Shown here in pieces: positions 1-11,100 of a stretch of 64,000 nt of DNA. The stretch covers positions 13,235,001 to 13,299,000 of the forward strand of contig NC_074713.1 of NCBI RefSeq assembly GCF_947242115.1. The letters run 5' to 3'. Every line of letters begins with the position of its first letter. Positions within the stretch are counted from its first letter, which is position 1. The notes under the pieces are model-generated. The model was not told where the DNA came from. It ran no database searches and saw nothing but the letters and a program-made list of their open reading frames with translations. The position numbers were made by a program, and so were the translations under genes. The stretch is from Biomphalaria glabrata (taxonomy: Eukaryota > Mollusca > Gastropoda > Planorbidae).

Positions 1-608
1 TTTTCGAAACAAACTTTCAAAGATATGCTTTTTTAAAAACCTTTTTTAGTCCATTTAAAAATAAAAACTTTTGTGAAATGACTCCGATTTTAATTTATTT
101 TTAATTTAATCCATTCACAGAACTTGAACTATTTGGGAATAATCCTCAAAAAAAAAAAATCAATTCTTTTAGAACCAGCTCATGTTATGTTTTTTTTTGT
201 TTTGTTTTTTTTTTCACGAGATCACATTCACCAGAAGTCAGTCTTCTTCTAATTATTGTCCCCTTGTCGTCTGCTCACTGTTCAAAAGAGGAATGCGTTT
301 TTAAATTTCCGGCGCGCATAGCAACGGTACGCGGTGCTGCCCCCGTCAGCTCCAACCCCAATGACTGTCCACCGACCTTCCCCATCCCCCACCCCTTCCC
401 CCACACCCACAGTGAGCGGTCGTGGAATATCTAGCTGGCTGAAGCGAAATGTCGCTCTCGTACATACCTCGCGGTCGAAACATTTGGCGCCAGCGTAGAA
501 ACCTACCAGTCACTCTGCATTTTTACAGATGGTTAATACAACCCGAGTTGTTTCCCCTCTCCCTCCTAAAAAAAATATTCTTTTTTTGCATTGATATGAA
601 TTGTATTG

Positions 609-656
<48 letters not shown>

Positions 657-755
657 AAAATGAGCCAATGGTCATTTTCTCGCACTGCAGAGATCGAGAT
701 TCGTTAAATGGAACAAAATTCATTGTAATCTCCCCTTAAAAATGTCCGCTTAGAA
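1..755. other. Gene-free left flank with a GC-richer patch
   Basis: No exon or recognised element is supported here. Positions about 300-440 are distinctly more GC-rich and CpG-containing than the surroundings and carry an AGCAACGGTA word that recurs at 62341, so this could be the edge of a promoter for a gene lying left of the window. A 96-codon open frame at 449-739 runs through the TTA microsatellite as poly-tyrosine and is not credible as a gene. Confidence 0.4.
609..655. repeat. (TTA)n microsatellite
   Basis: About 15 uninterrupted TTA/ATT triplets are visible directly in the sequence. Confidence 0.95.
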
Positions 756-2041
756 CAGGGGTTCTCAGCCTGTGGATCGTTGTTATTGGAGCATGGGCGT
801 AGACATGGGGGTTGGGGTTCATGTCATTTGTAACGAAAATCATATTTACATGCTTCCAATCGTATCTGCTCTCTATGATGAAAATGACCTTGAACCTGGC
901 AAACAGATAAAAAATGATAATTTCTGTGACAGAACATTTGCGCATGTCTGCAGACAACATGTCCTCCTACTTTCCAAATCTACTTCACATCCCATGTGCA
1001 CTTGCCAGAAATCTAATGAAAGTCAAAGTGAAAGATGTTTAGGAGACAGAAATAGTTGAAACATTTCTCTTGAATTAGGCATACACTCAACGTTTGCAGC
1101 CATGTTCTGATGTGTCAGTGTTGCACCGTCTTCTTCCAATTGCAATAATAGATTTATTTCTCGAAACAGCCTGTTTGTTATCAAGTTTAAAAACAGAAAA
1201 TTGTCACACGTGTGGAATGTGAATATGAACTACAAATGTCAATAAATGCACGTCATAAAGAAATTATTTTTATTGATGTGTAGTAGGATGATAAGGAGAA
1301 ATAAATAGTTCATGAATGACATAGTGTACCGTGATGAAACATTAAGATTTGGCAATGCAAATCAGATATTTACATTAGGTCTACAATTATACATTTGTAA
1401 CATCATACTTATGCACGAAAATAATTTACTATTGGGGCCAGTTGGGGGTCGTTAATAAGTGAGGAAGTGTACAAAGGGGTCGTGAATAAGTGAGGAATTG
1501 TACAAAGGGGTCGTTAATAAGTGAGGAAGTGTACAAAGGGGTCGTTAATAAGTGAGGAAGTGTACAAAGGGGTCGTGAATAAGTGAGGAATTGTACAAAG
1601 GGGTCGTTAATAAGTGAGGAAGTGTACAAAGGGGTCGTTAATAAGTGAGGAAGTGTACAAAGGGGTCGTGAATAAGTGAGGAATTGTACAAAGGGGTCGT
1701 TAATAAGTGAGGAAGTGTACAAAGGGGTCGTGAATAAGTGAGGAAGTGTACAAAGGGGTCGTGAATAAGTGAGGAATTGTACAAAGGGGTCGTTAATAAG
1801 TGAGGAAGTGTACAAAGGGGTCGTTAATAAGTGAGGAATTGTACAAAGGGGTCGTGAATAAGTGAGGAATTGTACAAAGGGGTCGTTAATAAGTGAGGAA
1901 GTGTACAAAGGGGTCGTTAATAAGTGAGGAATTGTACAAAGGGGTCGTGAATAAGTGAGGAATTGTACAAAGGGGTCGTTAATAAGTGAGGAAGTGTACA
2001 AAGGGGTCGCCAAGCTAAAAAGGTCGAGAACTGAACCGCTG
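756..2041. mobile_element. Non-autonomous hAT-type DNA transposon
   Basis: The left end begins CAGGGGTTCTCAGCC at 756. The right end, read on the minus strand from 2041, begins CAGCGGTTC and continues TTCTCGACC after a five-base insertion. The CAG-N-GGTTCTC type of terminus is typical of hAT elements. The flanks carry an 8-bp target duplication with one mismatch: GCTTAGAA at 748-755 and GCTAAGAA at 2042-2049. No transposase can be read inside, so it is non-autonomous. The right third is occupied by the 31-bp minisatellite described separately. Confidence 0.8.
1448..2009. repeat. 31-bp minisatellite, about 18 copies, inside hAT element
   Basis: The word GTCG recurs every 31 bases from 1448 to 2006. 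Two positions vary between copies: GTTAAT versus GTGAAT, and GAAGTGT versus GAATTGT. Variants alternate in blocks, suggesting growth by duplication of multi-unit segments. The unit looks like the subterminal part of the hAT element (the 'GACCCCTTTGTACA' side). Because 31 is not a multiple of three, three units make a 31-codon repeat, which keeps a 224-codon minus-strand frame open (1429-2103) with no sign of being a gene. Confidence 0.92.
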
Positions 2042-2049
2042 GCTAAGAA

Positions 2050-2241
2050 ATAATCCATTGATGTGGCAGGCCTGTAGCAGTACGGCCCTTGAACAGGCAA
2101 CAAGAATCTTCTTAGGGAATGTTCAAGCGCTCATAGATGTCTGCGAGTTTAGTTCTCACCACTCCTTCGGCTTTTATCACAATGAGGAATAGTACATGTA
2201 TTATTATTTTATTATTATTATCATTATTATTATTATTATTA

Positions 2242-2283
<42 letters not shown>

Positions 2284-2880
2284 ATTATTATCTTTGTTGA
2301 TTTTAAGAAGCCCCCTAATTGGAAAATTTTTGGTAATCTGTCTGCCCGTCTGTTTGTCACGTTTGTATCTCAAAAAAAAACAAAAGGTGCTACCGTGATT
2401 TAACTGTTCGATCACCTGTATCTGGCTAATATATAGCTAAACAATTTTCACTTATATATTGTTTATATATAGTTATATATAGTGTTCAATTGGTGACAGC
2501 AAAATGAAAACAAAAAGAAACTGTGCCATATAACATGTTAGGTTACGTAGGTGTGGAAACTGAAAAGAAAAAAACAACACTAGTACGTCTGATGCCTTTG
2601 AGTCAGCTTTATTCTTCAAAAACTATTCATCCCTATATTCACCTACTAAGACATAGTCTTCGATTCTGAAGAATATGGATGATGGCATTATTTCACGTAA
2701 TTTGAAGATATAAATTGACTGCAGTATTTCATATAATGACGAAAACACTGCTGCGACATACGATGCAGATCAAATCGTTGACCTCCGCCAGGGTTCTCTT
2801 TGCGCCTGTCCTCGACAAGGGCGTTTCTTTTGGTTTCAACTAGTGTTCCGCGATCTTCGCTATCTTCCAGCTATCTCTTT
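2050..2880. other. Gene-free stretch
   Basis: Apart from the TTA microsatellite I see no gene or classifiable element. A piece near 2300-2380 resembles the dispersed repeat seen again around 3640-3720 and 18900-19040, judged by the shared 'CTGTCTGCCC...TTTGT' style, but the match is weak. Confidence 0.4.
2198..2292. repeat. (TTA)n / TTATCA microsatellite
   Basis: Near-continuous ATT triplets with a few ATC interruptions. Open frames of poly-N or poly-L across it on both strands are artefacts. Confidence 0.93.
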
Positions 2881-2884
2881 TCTC

Positions 2885-3545
2885 CTCCCAGCAACAACTC
2901 AAACAAATTAATTCCACTTATCTTATTCATGGTAAACCAGTAACACAGACTAAAAACGCAAAATACCTAGGTGTTATAATAAATGAAAAACTGTCATGGA
3001 ATCCCCATATAGATGAAACATTAAAAAAATCAAACAAAGAATTAGGGCTAATTAAAAGAAATTTCTATAAATCAAATAAGAACATAAATTAAATTGTTAT
3101 TTAACCTTGGTTATACCAATAATATCCACTGTTTGGGACCCCTCAACTCAAGAAAACATTAAGAAACTGGAACAGACACAAAATAGAGCAGTGAGATTCA
3201 TAACAAACGAATATTCACATTTGACTAGAGTAACACCTTTAGTAAAATCACTAAATTTAGAAAGCCTTCAGGATAGAAGACTTAAAAGTAAAGTAGCAAT
3301 TATACATAAAACACTGAACCATAATATTCAAATATAAAACAAAATTTAATAAAATACTCAGAAAGACACAAAGATAAAGGCACATTCCTCGTTCGATATG
3401 CTATGACAAATTTGTACAAATACTCCTTCTTCCCTAGTGCTATAATAGCATGGAATGGGTTGCCTGAGCTAGCCATGAAAACCAGTGACTTGGCAGAATT
3501 CAGGTCATTGGTTAATATGCATGACTAAATGCATGACGCGTAGGA
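2885..3545 (+). mobile_element. LINE fragment (3' end of reverse transcriptase ORF, Jockey/CR1-like)
   Basis: Conceptual translation shows the conserved post-catalytic RT region of Jockey/CR1-like LINEs: 'KYLGVIINEKLSWNPHI' near 2960-3010, then 'VWDPSTQENIKKLEQTQNRA' near 3127-3190, and 'YKYSFFPSAIIAWNGLPEL' near 3418-3470. The reading frame changes and stops occur between these blocks, so the copy is dead. The same C-terminal block recurs in the minus-strand fragment at 16895-17640. A GATAA-type tail follows near 3585-3610. Confidence 0.85.
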
Positions 3546-3624
3546 CGTAATCATCTTCTTTTTTTTTGAAGTAATGTTTGTATCATATAAGATAATAAGA
3601 TAAGATAAGAAAAGAAATGATTGT

Positions 3625-3860
3625 GCAAAATTTCAACTTGATCCAAGATTGGATGTGGGAGAAGTAAGTTCAATAAACTTTTACCAGACAGACAGAGTTG
3701 ATATAAGCTTTGTACAAAATAAAACGTTTCATAGTCTATAGTTTAACATCTTTAGCAAAAGACGTAATGAATAAATGAATAATTTTACAAAGTTTCAACA
3801 TGATCAGTAAATTGGAAGCGGGAGATATAAAATTTACAAGATTCTACCCAGAGAGAACGA
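3625..3860 (+). repeat. Dispersed repeat, two degenerate copies
   Basis: Two adjacent degenerate copies (about 3625-3720 and 3770-3860) share the words CAAAATTTCAAC / CAAAGTTTCAAC, a GGGAGA block and a CCAGACAGACAG / CCAGAGAGAACG block. The reverse complement of the same sequence occurs at 18890-19050. The family is unidentified; I recognise the type as common in gastropod DNA. Confidence 0.55.
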
Positions 3861-5144
3861 TCTATTCTGGGCGTATCTGATTTGAACGAAATGATTACAA
3901 AGATTATCGAACATTCGCAGCTTTATATAGATTTATCTATTACAATAGTTTAAAAAATATGTTTCCCCATCAATAGTTAAGATTCAATGAAATAAAAGGA
4001 ACCGACAATAAATTGCATTGTTCCTTGAGGAATGATACTGACAGTGAGTATTGTCTAACAGCATGATCACCAGCTCAGCTTTCTTCTCTTTACCATATTG
4101 AGGAGCTCCTCCATCTCTGGTTTAATTAGTCCCTAGGTATTGAAATGAGAAAAACGTCTTTTAACGTTTGATTACTTAGATGAACGAAAAATCTTGGGGT
4201 GATCTCCAACACATAATCTTGTAGCCTAGTTTGCTTTTTTTTTTAGCACTAATTTCCTTGCCAATTGATTTAGCTGCAACTTTCAGTTTGGAAATTAGTT
4301 CTTATACCTGATATGCATTTTCTCCTCTGAGATCTAGATCTATATCATGTGCAAAAATGAGAAGCTAGGCATTCTAGACTCTAGGAAAATAGTAAATGGA
4401 GCCGACGAGAGATTGCATTCTTGAAGCACTCCTATGAATATTTATATAAGTCTATCTAAAGTTGGGTAACATGTAGATAAAGCTAATTGTTGGAAGGTCT
4501 ACATAGTTCCGTCTTCAATAACCCAAATATGCTAAAAAGTGACACGAACAGAGGAAAATGTTATATTGGACCTATGAATTAGCCTATTTTCCAAACTGAA
4601 TCTAATTGTGCATGTGTTTCGGTTCTACTTTTAAATTTATTTTAATCTCTTACACTTTTGATTTCTTAATAGGTCAAAGGGAAGATCTTTTTTTAAAAAA
4701 AAAAGTAAAATAAAAGTAAACTAAGTAAATCTACACGACACGATGAATGATGTGAGGTCATATTGAATCAATATTTCTCTTTTATAACATGACATTGGAA
4801 ATCTTTTTTTTTTTAAGTAACGTTTGTAACATAACATCTATAAGATAAGATAATTGTGTTATTGGCCACTATATTTTGGTGAAGCTATGATTACTTCCTT
4901 CTAGTGTCTAGAGAACTCCATATCTATAGCAGATCTAGATCCTATTGAAACAATCGGGGTTTGGGGGTGGCAGTCTGTACGCCCTATTAGTAATTTATTT
5001 TACATGTATTTAGTAAAATAAATTCGCTTCAACAAAACAGCGATATTTTAATTTAGCGTTTAATAGTTACACTTTTGTTTATTTCCGGGTCAAGTTATAG
5101 TATGTAGAAAACAGACCTAATTTTACAAAACTATATTGTTAGAA
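3861..5144. other. Upstream region of the LPMO-like membrane protein gene
   Basis: No coding sequence is supported here. It must contain the promoter and 5' untranslated region of the gene whose coding sequence starts at 5145. I see no clear TATA box; a TTTCCGGGTC word with an ETS-like core lies near 5083. Confidence 0.35.
4800..4860 (+). mobile_element. LINE 3' tail (short)
   Basis: A T-run followed by AAGTAACGTTTGTAACATA and GATAAGATAA closely matches the tail that follows the LINE fragment near 3560-3610. A third, shorter relative occurs near 30765-30795. It looks like a severely 5'-truncated insertion. Confidence 0.5.
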
Positions 5145-8100
5145 ATGAATTCTACAGCCCTTTTATTTTTTATTTTATCTCAATTTTTTAAATTATCATA
5201 TGGAAATATTCGATTCGTATGCCCCAAGCCATTTAACCCGACATCAAATCATGAAACTGTATCTTACATGGTGAGTAACACTGAGTTAACTGAGTAGTCT
5301 ACAGAAGATCTTCAACTTGACTTGACTACTCTACTGAGTAGACTACTCTAATTGAAAATTCTGTCTCTGAGACTCTCTACTCTAGTCTACTACACTACTA
5401 CGTAACTACTCATCTACTGACTACTACTAGTACTAGACTCTAGTAATCATCTACTCACTACTGAGTCTAAGTAGTCTGTGTAGTTATTCAAGCTAGTGTA
5501 CTAGTACTAGACGTCTAGGTCTAGTACATCTAAATTATTCTAAATCTACTCTACTCTACTGATCTAGACACTCTAGTACTACTAGAACTAAAGAACTACT
5601 ACTAGTCTAGCTACTATTACTTACTTTTAGTACTAGTACTAGATCTAGTATTACTAGTTCTTGTTCTAGACTAGACTTAGACTCTAGACCAGTAGATAGA
5701 TATCATGAGTAGAGTCAGAGTAGTAGTTGTAGATCTACATTTTACATCATTTAGATTCTAGTGAGTAGATCTACTTATTATTCTACTAATCTGAATTCTA
5801 ATTAACTTAAACTCTAGTGTCTAGTAGTAGTAGTATTCTAGTAGATCTATAATTAGTATAATTACAAATTGAACTAGTCTAGTTTACTAACGACTAACTA
5901 GTCTAGATTATATTTATATTCATATATTGACTAAAAAAATATATTATAAAATATAATTATAGTAAGTGAAGTCTATTGACTATTTAATTATCACATTATC
6001 ATGCAATCATTCCTGATACATCAATTTAAGACATTCAGTTATAATATCTAAACATTAACTACTAGACTAGTGTTACTCATATTATATAAATGTTGAATTG
6101 TTTCATTGTTCAATGTTTGACATGTTTTGGATGTTACTTCAGAGCTGAGGATAACTTTCTTCCGAGTCCCAACCTCCTGCATGACATCAGGGAATAGGAG
6201 TGGGCAGGGTTTGAACTTGGGATAGATAGGTAGATAGATCTAAATTTAAATGCAAAAGTTTCTATCTTGTAATCCAATGGTGACAACAGAAATGCATGAG
6301 TCATGGTTATGTCCTGATACTTGTCTTATTTTCAAACAAAATAGATCTAAATCTATATATCATAATATAGAATTGTTTTCTAGAGGTTGACAAAATTATC
6401 TCTTGTTTGTTATTGAAGTGGCTTATGTCAGGTGAAAAAAAGCATATAAATATTTTCTCAATTTAAATATCAAAAACTTTAGAAATAATCTAAAATTTTC
6501 TAAGGAAATGTATAATTAGTATTTAAATAAACCCTGAGATTGAGGTTCTAGCTTATCAGCAGTGACAGTAACTGCATCTTCACCTGCTTTATTTTCCATC
6601 TTTGTAAGTCATTCACTGTTACCTTAGAGAGTTGATAATAGTCTTTCCATATAGAATAGAATAGAATGTACTCAACAAAACTCTTTTGATCCTAAAGTTA
6701 ATTGAACATATTGAAAGCTAAATGTTGAGTTTTAAGCAGCATGTATTGTAAAAGGATTTTGTTTTAAAAAGACACCCACTTGTATGTTTCTAAACTGTTT
6801 AAATCTAGTTCTCATTTTGTGTTCAGGCTGAAGGTGCATGTGACAAGGCAGATGAATCTAGCTATGAGGATGTACTAACGATTTCTCCAGGACCTTTTAC
6901 CATCAGATTTGAAGAAACAAAGTTACAGCTTGGTATAAAAACATTATTATAGTACATTAATATATACATTACATAAATATTTGACATAATTATTTGTAAG
7001 TTACAATTTTTGAATAAAATAATAAGTAATATAATAATCTATTCTAAAGATCTGACATGAATATGAAATGCCTAGGACACATTTTTTTTTTTACTAATGA
7101 AAATAACTAGTGATTTGTAAAGGCTACATAGCTTATTATTTTTAGTTGCTCTTTTTTTTTTTCTTTTAATTTGGTGGATTTTATTGCAGGCTCGCCATTT
7201 CGAATAATTTTAATGGAGAACACAAAAGAACCTTCACCCCAGAATGGAACAAACTCTACGAGTGGGATATTGGAGAAAGAAAAAAAAAATTGCTTGTTAC
7301 TTGATCACATTCCTCACAACAACCATGCATTTATAACAAAGGAATGTTCTGAGAAAGTAAGTCATTGTGTTATTCAAGATAGTAGTGAGCATTTCTGTAG
7401 ATAAGGATACAAATGTTGCAACTCAAGGAAATTGCTCAGCCCCACTTAATCACATGCTTCACTTCTATAAAGAGAGAATTTTTAGACCTTTCATTTCCTA
7501 AATAGTTTGCCTCTGTGATTTTATTGAGTTTGCTAAATTACTTTTTTTCCTACTATTACTTTATATATTTGTAGATTTGGCAAGCTTAACAATATTCCTT
7601 GCTTGTAAATAATGTTTATGTGTTTTAATATTTTATGTAATTAAATGTTGGATAACTTAAGCCTTCCATGTGTATGTTAAAAGTGCTATATAAATTAACT
7701 TGTCTTGATAATTATTATAATGTCACTGTGGAAGAAAATAATAGGAATATGGCTACAAGTGTAATAAGCAAACAAAATTGGTGAGCTAAGATAACTTTTA
7801 CTTAGATTGCATTTTTTTACAAAGACTTCTCAACTCTTATTTATAAAAACAAAACTAAGATAAACAAGATATCTCCCTTTTTTTTTCTTCTTCTATTTTA
7901 TGTAAAAAAAAAAAAAGTGAAATTAAGATCAAATGAATTTTTTTTAATGCAATCATGTGATTGTCATTTATAAGAAAGCTTGGGATAGTGTGTATTGAAA
8001 CTAAATGTACACTAGTCTTTTTCATTCTTTCTCTTTAGGGAAACCAATATCCATTGGGCATATGTACTGGAAGCACATACTACATAACTTTGAGAATTCC

Positions 8101-11100
8101 GGATATCAATTGTGAAGACTGTACACTTCAATTGCAACAAATTATTCCCAGTAAAGGTTAGTGCTGTTACCAAGTTTAATAGGCTCTTAACTCAAAATGG
8201 TCTTCTGGGCTGTTGTTGTTGTTGTTTTTTCCTTTAAAAAATGTCATCCCTGTGAGTGTTATACAATATCAATTCTTTTTCACTTTAGATATCATATGTT
8301 AGTAATGATGTAAGGGAAGCAACTTGTAAAATAAAAATAAAAAAAGATAAAAGTCCAAAAACTAGATTGAATGTTTAAGAAAAAATAGCAATCGTTAATA
8401 AATATTTTGGTTCTTAATGTTTATCTGAGCAGTAGATTGTAAGATTGTATCACAATGTTTTAAAAGCTACTAACAGAAAAAAGTATTTTAAGCAGGCAAT
8501 CAGCTGTGTGATATGAGCCAATCAAATGAGACAGGAAATGCTACAGATTGTATTGTGTACTCCAGCTGTGCCAGGATCAGGATAAGGTCAGTTTGTTGCT
8601 TCCCTGGGTTGTGTGGTGCTTGTAGAAAGTACTGGAAAATAGGGATACAGATGTTTCAAAAATAATTCAAGAGTTTGTAGAATACTGTAGTATTACCAAG
8701 TTAAAAGAATGAAATTAACATGTTTTATTATGTGATTTAACTTTTATTCCAATAATTTTATTTTTTTTCCTTTCAAGATTAAAAAAAAATTAAAAATGTT
8801 CTCTAATTAGTAATAAGTTCTCTGTATTTCAATATTTCAAACAGTTTTGTAACAATAATCAGAAGCTAGAGAGTTACAATGAAATACCAACTATTTGCTT
8901 TTTCTATGATATAAACAAAACTACAAATTAGCCTGGACTTGATGGCATTATGTCAAACAAATTTGTTTCTATTACTTCAAAGAATATCACTTTTATTATT
9001 TTTCTTACTAGCTACTGGAAATCAATGTGTTTAGTAAACTATAATTAAATGTAATGTATTTAAAAATTAGCTTGTTTTGAGTGAGCTTGATCATGGTAAT
9101 CTTTTTTCAAATATTTAAATATTTGATTGGAAAGTTTAGTATTATAATTATCCATTAGGTCACCTAGTCTGAACAAAACTAGATTAAATATAACTAGCGA
9201 TTTTTTTTTTTTGGTGACATCTAGTCCAACGTTAGATGGCGCCACTAGAACAATGGATTACTGTGCTGACTACATAAAGAATTTACCTGGAGACTGGCAG
9301 TACAGGCCAGAATATTTGTTCAAGGTGAGATCTCATTTTGTAACACATTGTGTTTGCTCCAGTATGTTGACTAAATAATTTTATTTCTTGAGAATAAAAC
9401 AACTAGGTTTGTACATCAATACAACAAAATTTAACTATTCTCTTTTTTTTTTTTTATTCAATTGTTACAAAACAATAATAATATTTAATCTTTTTATGTG
9501 GATACAAAAATTAAAAGGTTTTATTTACCAAGAATGTAGATGTTTGTTTCTTGTGCAAAACTTGGCTTGCATCTTCTCTGCCTTGATTAAAGGACAAAAT
9601 TGATCATTGTGTCCTGATTATAAATCTGTGATATTTGGCTAAGACTTTAGTGCTAAACAAGAATTATGTCGAAAATGCCTGAAATTTCAAATTCAATTGT
9701 TAAAAAAAAACAACTCCATTGCAGAATATCACAGACCAGACTAAAATGTAACGAAAACATCCAACACAAAAATCTAATGCTTCTCAATAGTAGAAAATTT
9801 TAACAAATAAAATTTATCCCTGTGTAGTTTTAGTGTTTATTTATTTTTTTCAAGACTGACCAAGGCGCCACATTATCATTTGATATCAAGATGAAAAACT
9901 TACACATCGACATACCCAGTCAAACAAAGTTGTAAGAATTTTTTATTTTTTTTACAGAAATCAACTTTAATTTTAAATCTCAAAACTCTCTATTTGAATC
10001 AACCATTTTCTTGCATGTCAAAATCCTTAATTAGACATTAAAATATTGTTTATAGAATTGATCAGTTTAAAAAGTGTCTAGTACATGTGTTCTACTTTGT
10101 GCAGAGGTTTGATAGAGAAAGTTGAAATCAGACAAAACTTGACAGTCTTATGGAATGATACTGTTAGAGAAATACTAGCAAAGAAAGCTCCTGTTTCACT
10201 GGTTTGGAGCAATTTAAGTGATGATGCCATCAGAGAATTATTAGTAAGTCTATTTATTATATCTTTAGTTTTGTGCAGCTTGAAGCTTAACCCTCCCCAA
10301 CATTGTGGTAAATCATTTTAAACTCAAATATTTATCCATAATTCATTCACTTTCCAAAGTCATTTGATTTCTATCAGCTCTATACATTGCTATAGAATCA
10401 ATATTATTCTTTACAGAGAGAGAACCTTGTTTTAAATATTATTGACTCTGAAAGATCTGAAGCTGGAGATATAATTTACAATGGCCAGGTAAGTCTTTTA
10501 GTTAGTTAACCCTTTGCAGATGGAGCATTTTAGCATGTCTTGTGCCAAAAAGACGGAGCACTACTGCCAGCCTTAACGCTTCTCTTACAAAAGAATTCCA
10601 AACAAATAAACTAATTACTTTACATACACAAAACTATATATATATATATTATTGAAGAGAAATAAATGAACTAATACAATCTTATGGAATTTATTTGAAA
10701 TATTAACATTTATTAAAATAAGCCGAGCTAATTTGCATAATTTATGTGCATAAATTTACAAAAATGTTTTTTCAAAACAGAACAGAATTAAAAAGGTCTA
10801 ATACTTGTGTTTAGGGAAACAAGGCACATGGAGACTCTTCAGACACTTCTATCACATTATTTTACTATCCCCCCCCCCCCCCCCCCCCCCCGGTACCATG
10901 GAAACAAACGCCTTCATTATTGTCACAGTGACAGTCACCCATTTATGACCCAGGGATCGTTTTTTTAGCTGTTTGTTGGTCAGAAAGTTGGCATCATATT
11001 TATTAGTCTCCCTGACAAATGTTTGAACTAAATTGATAGTAAAAAAAGAGCATAAAACAGCCTATTGGGTGCTAATCCCTTGGTTCTCAAATGGGTCTTC

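Noticed and set aside
449-739. 96-codon open frame with a poly-tyrosine run
   Set aside because: It is the TTA microsatellite read through; no other evidence.
1448-2009. CRISPR-like array impression
   Set aside because: The units are contiguous with no unique spacers, and the sequence is eukaryotic.
1429-2103. 224-codon minus-strand open frame as a repeat protein gene
   Set aside because: It is the 31-bp array inside a hAT element read in frame; no conservation or start context supports a gene.
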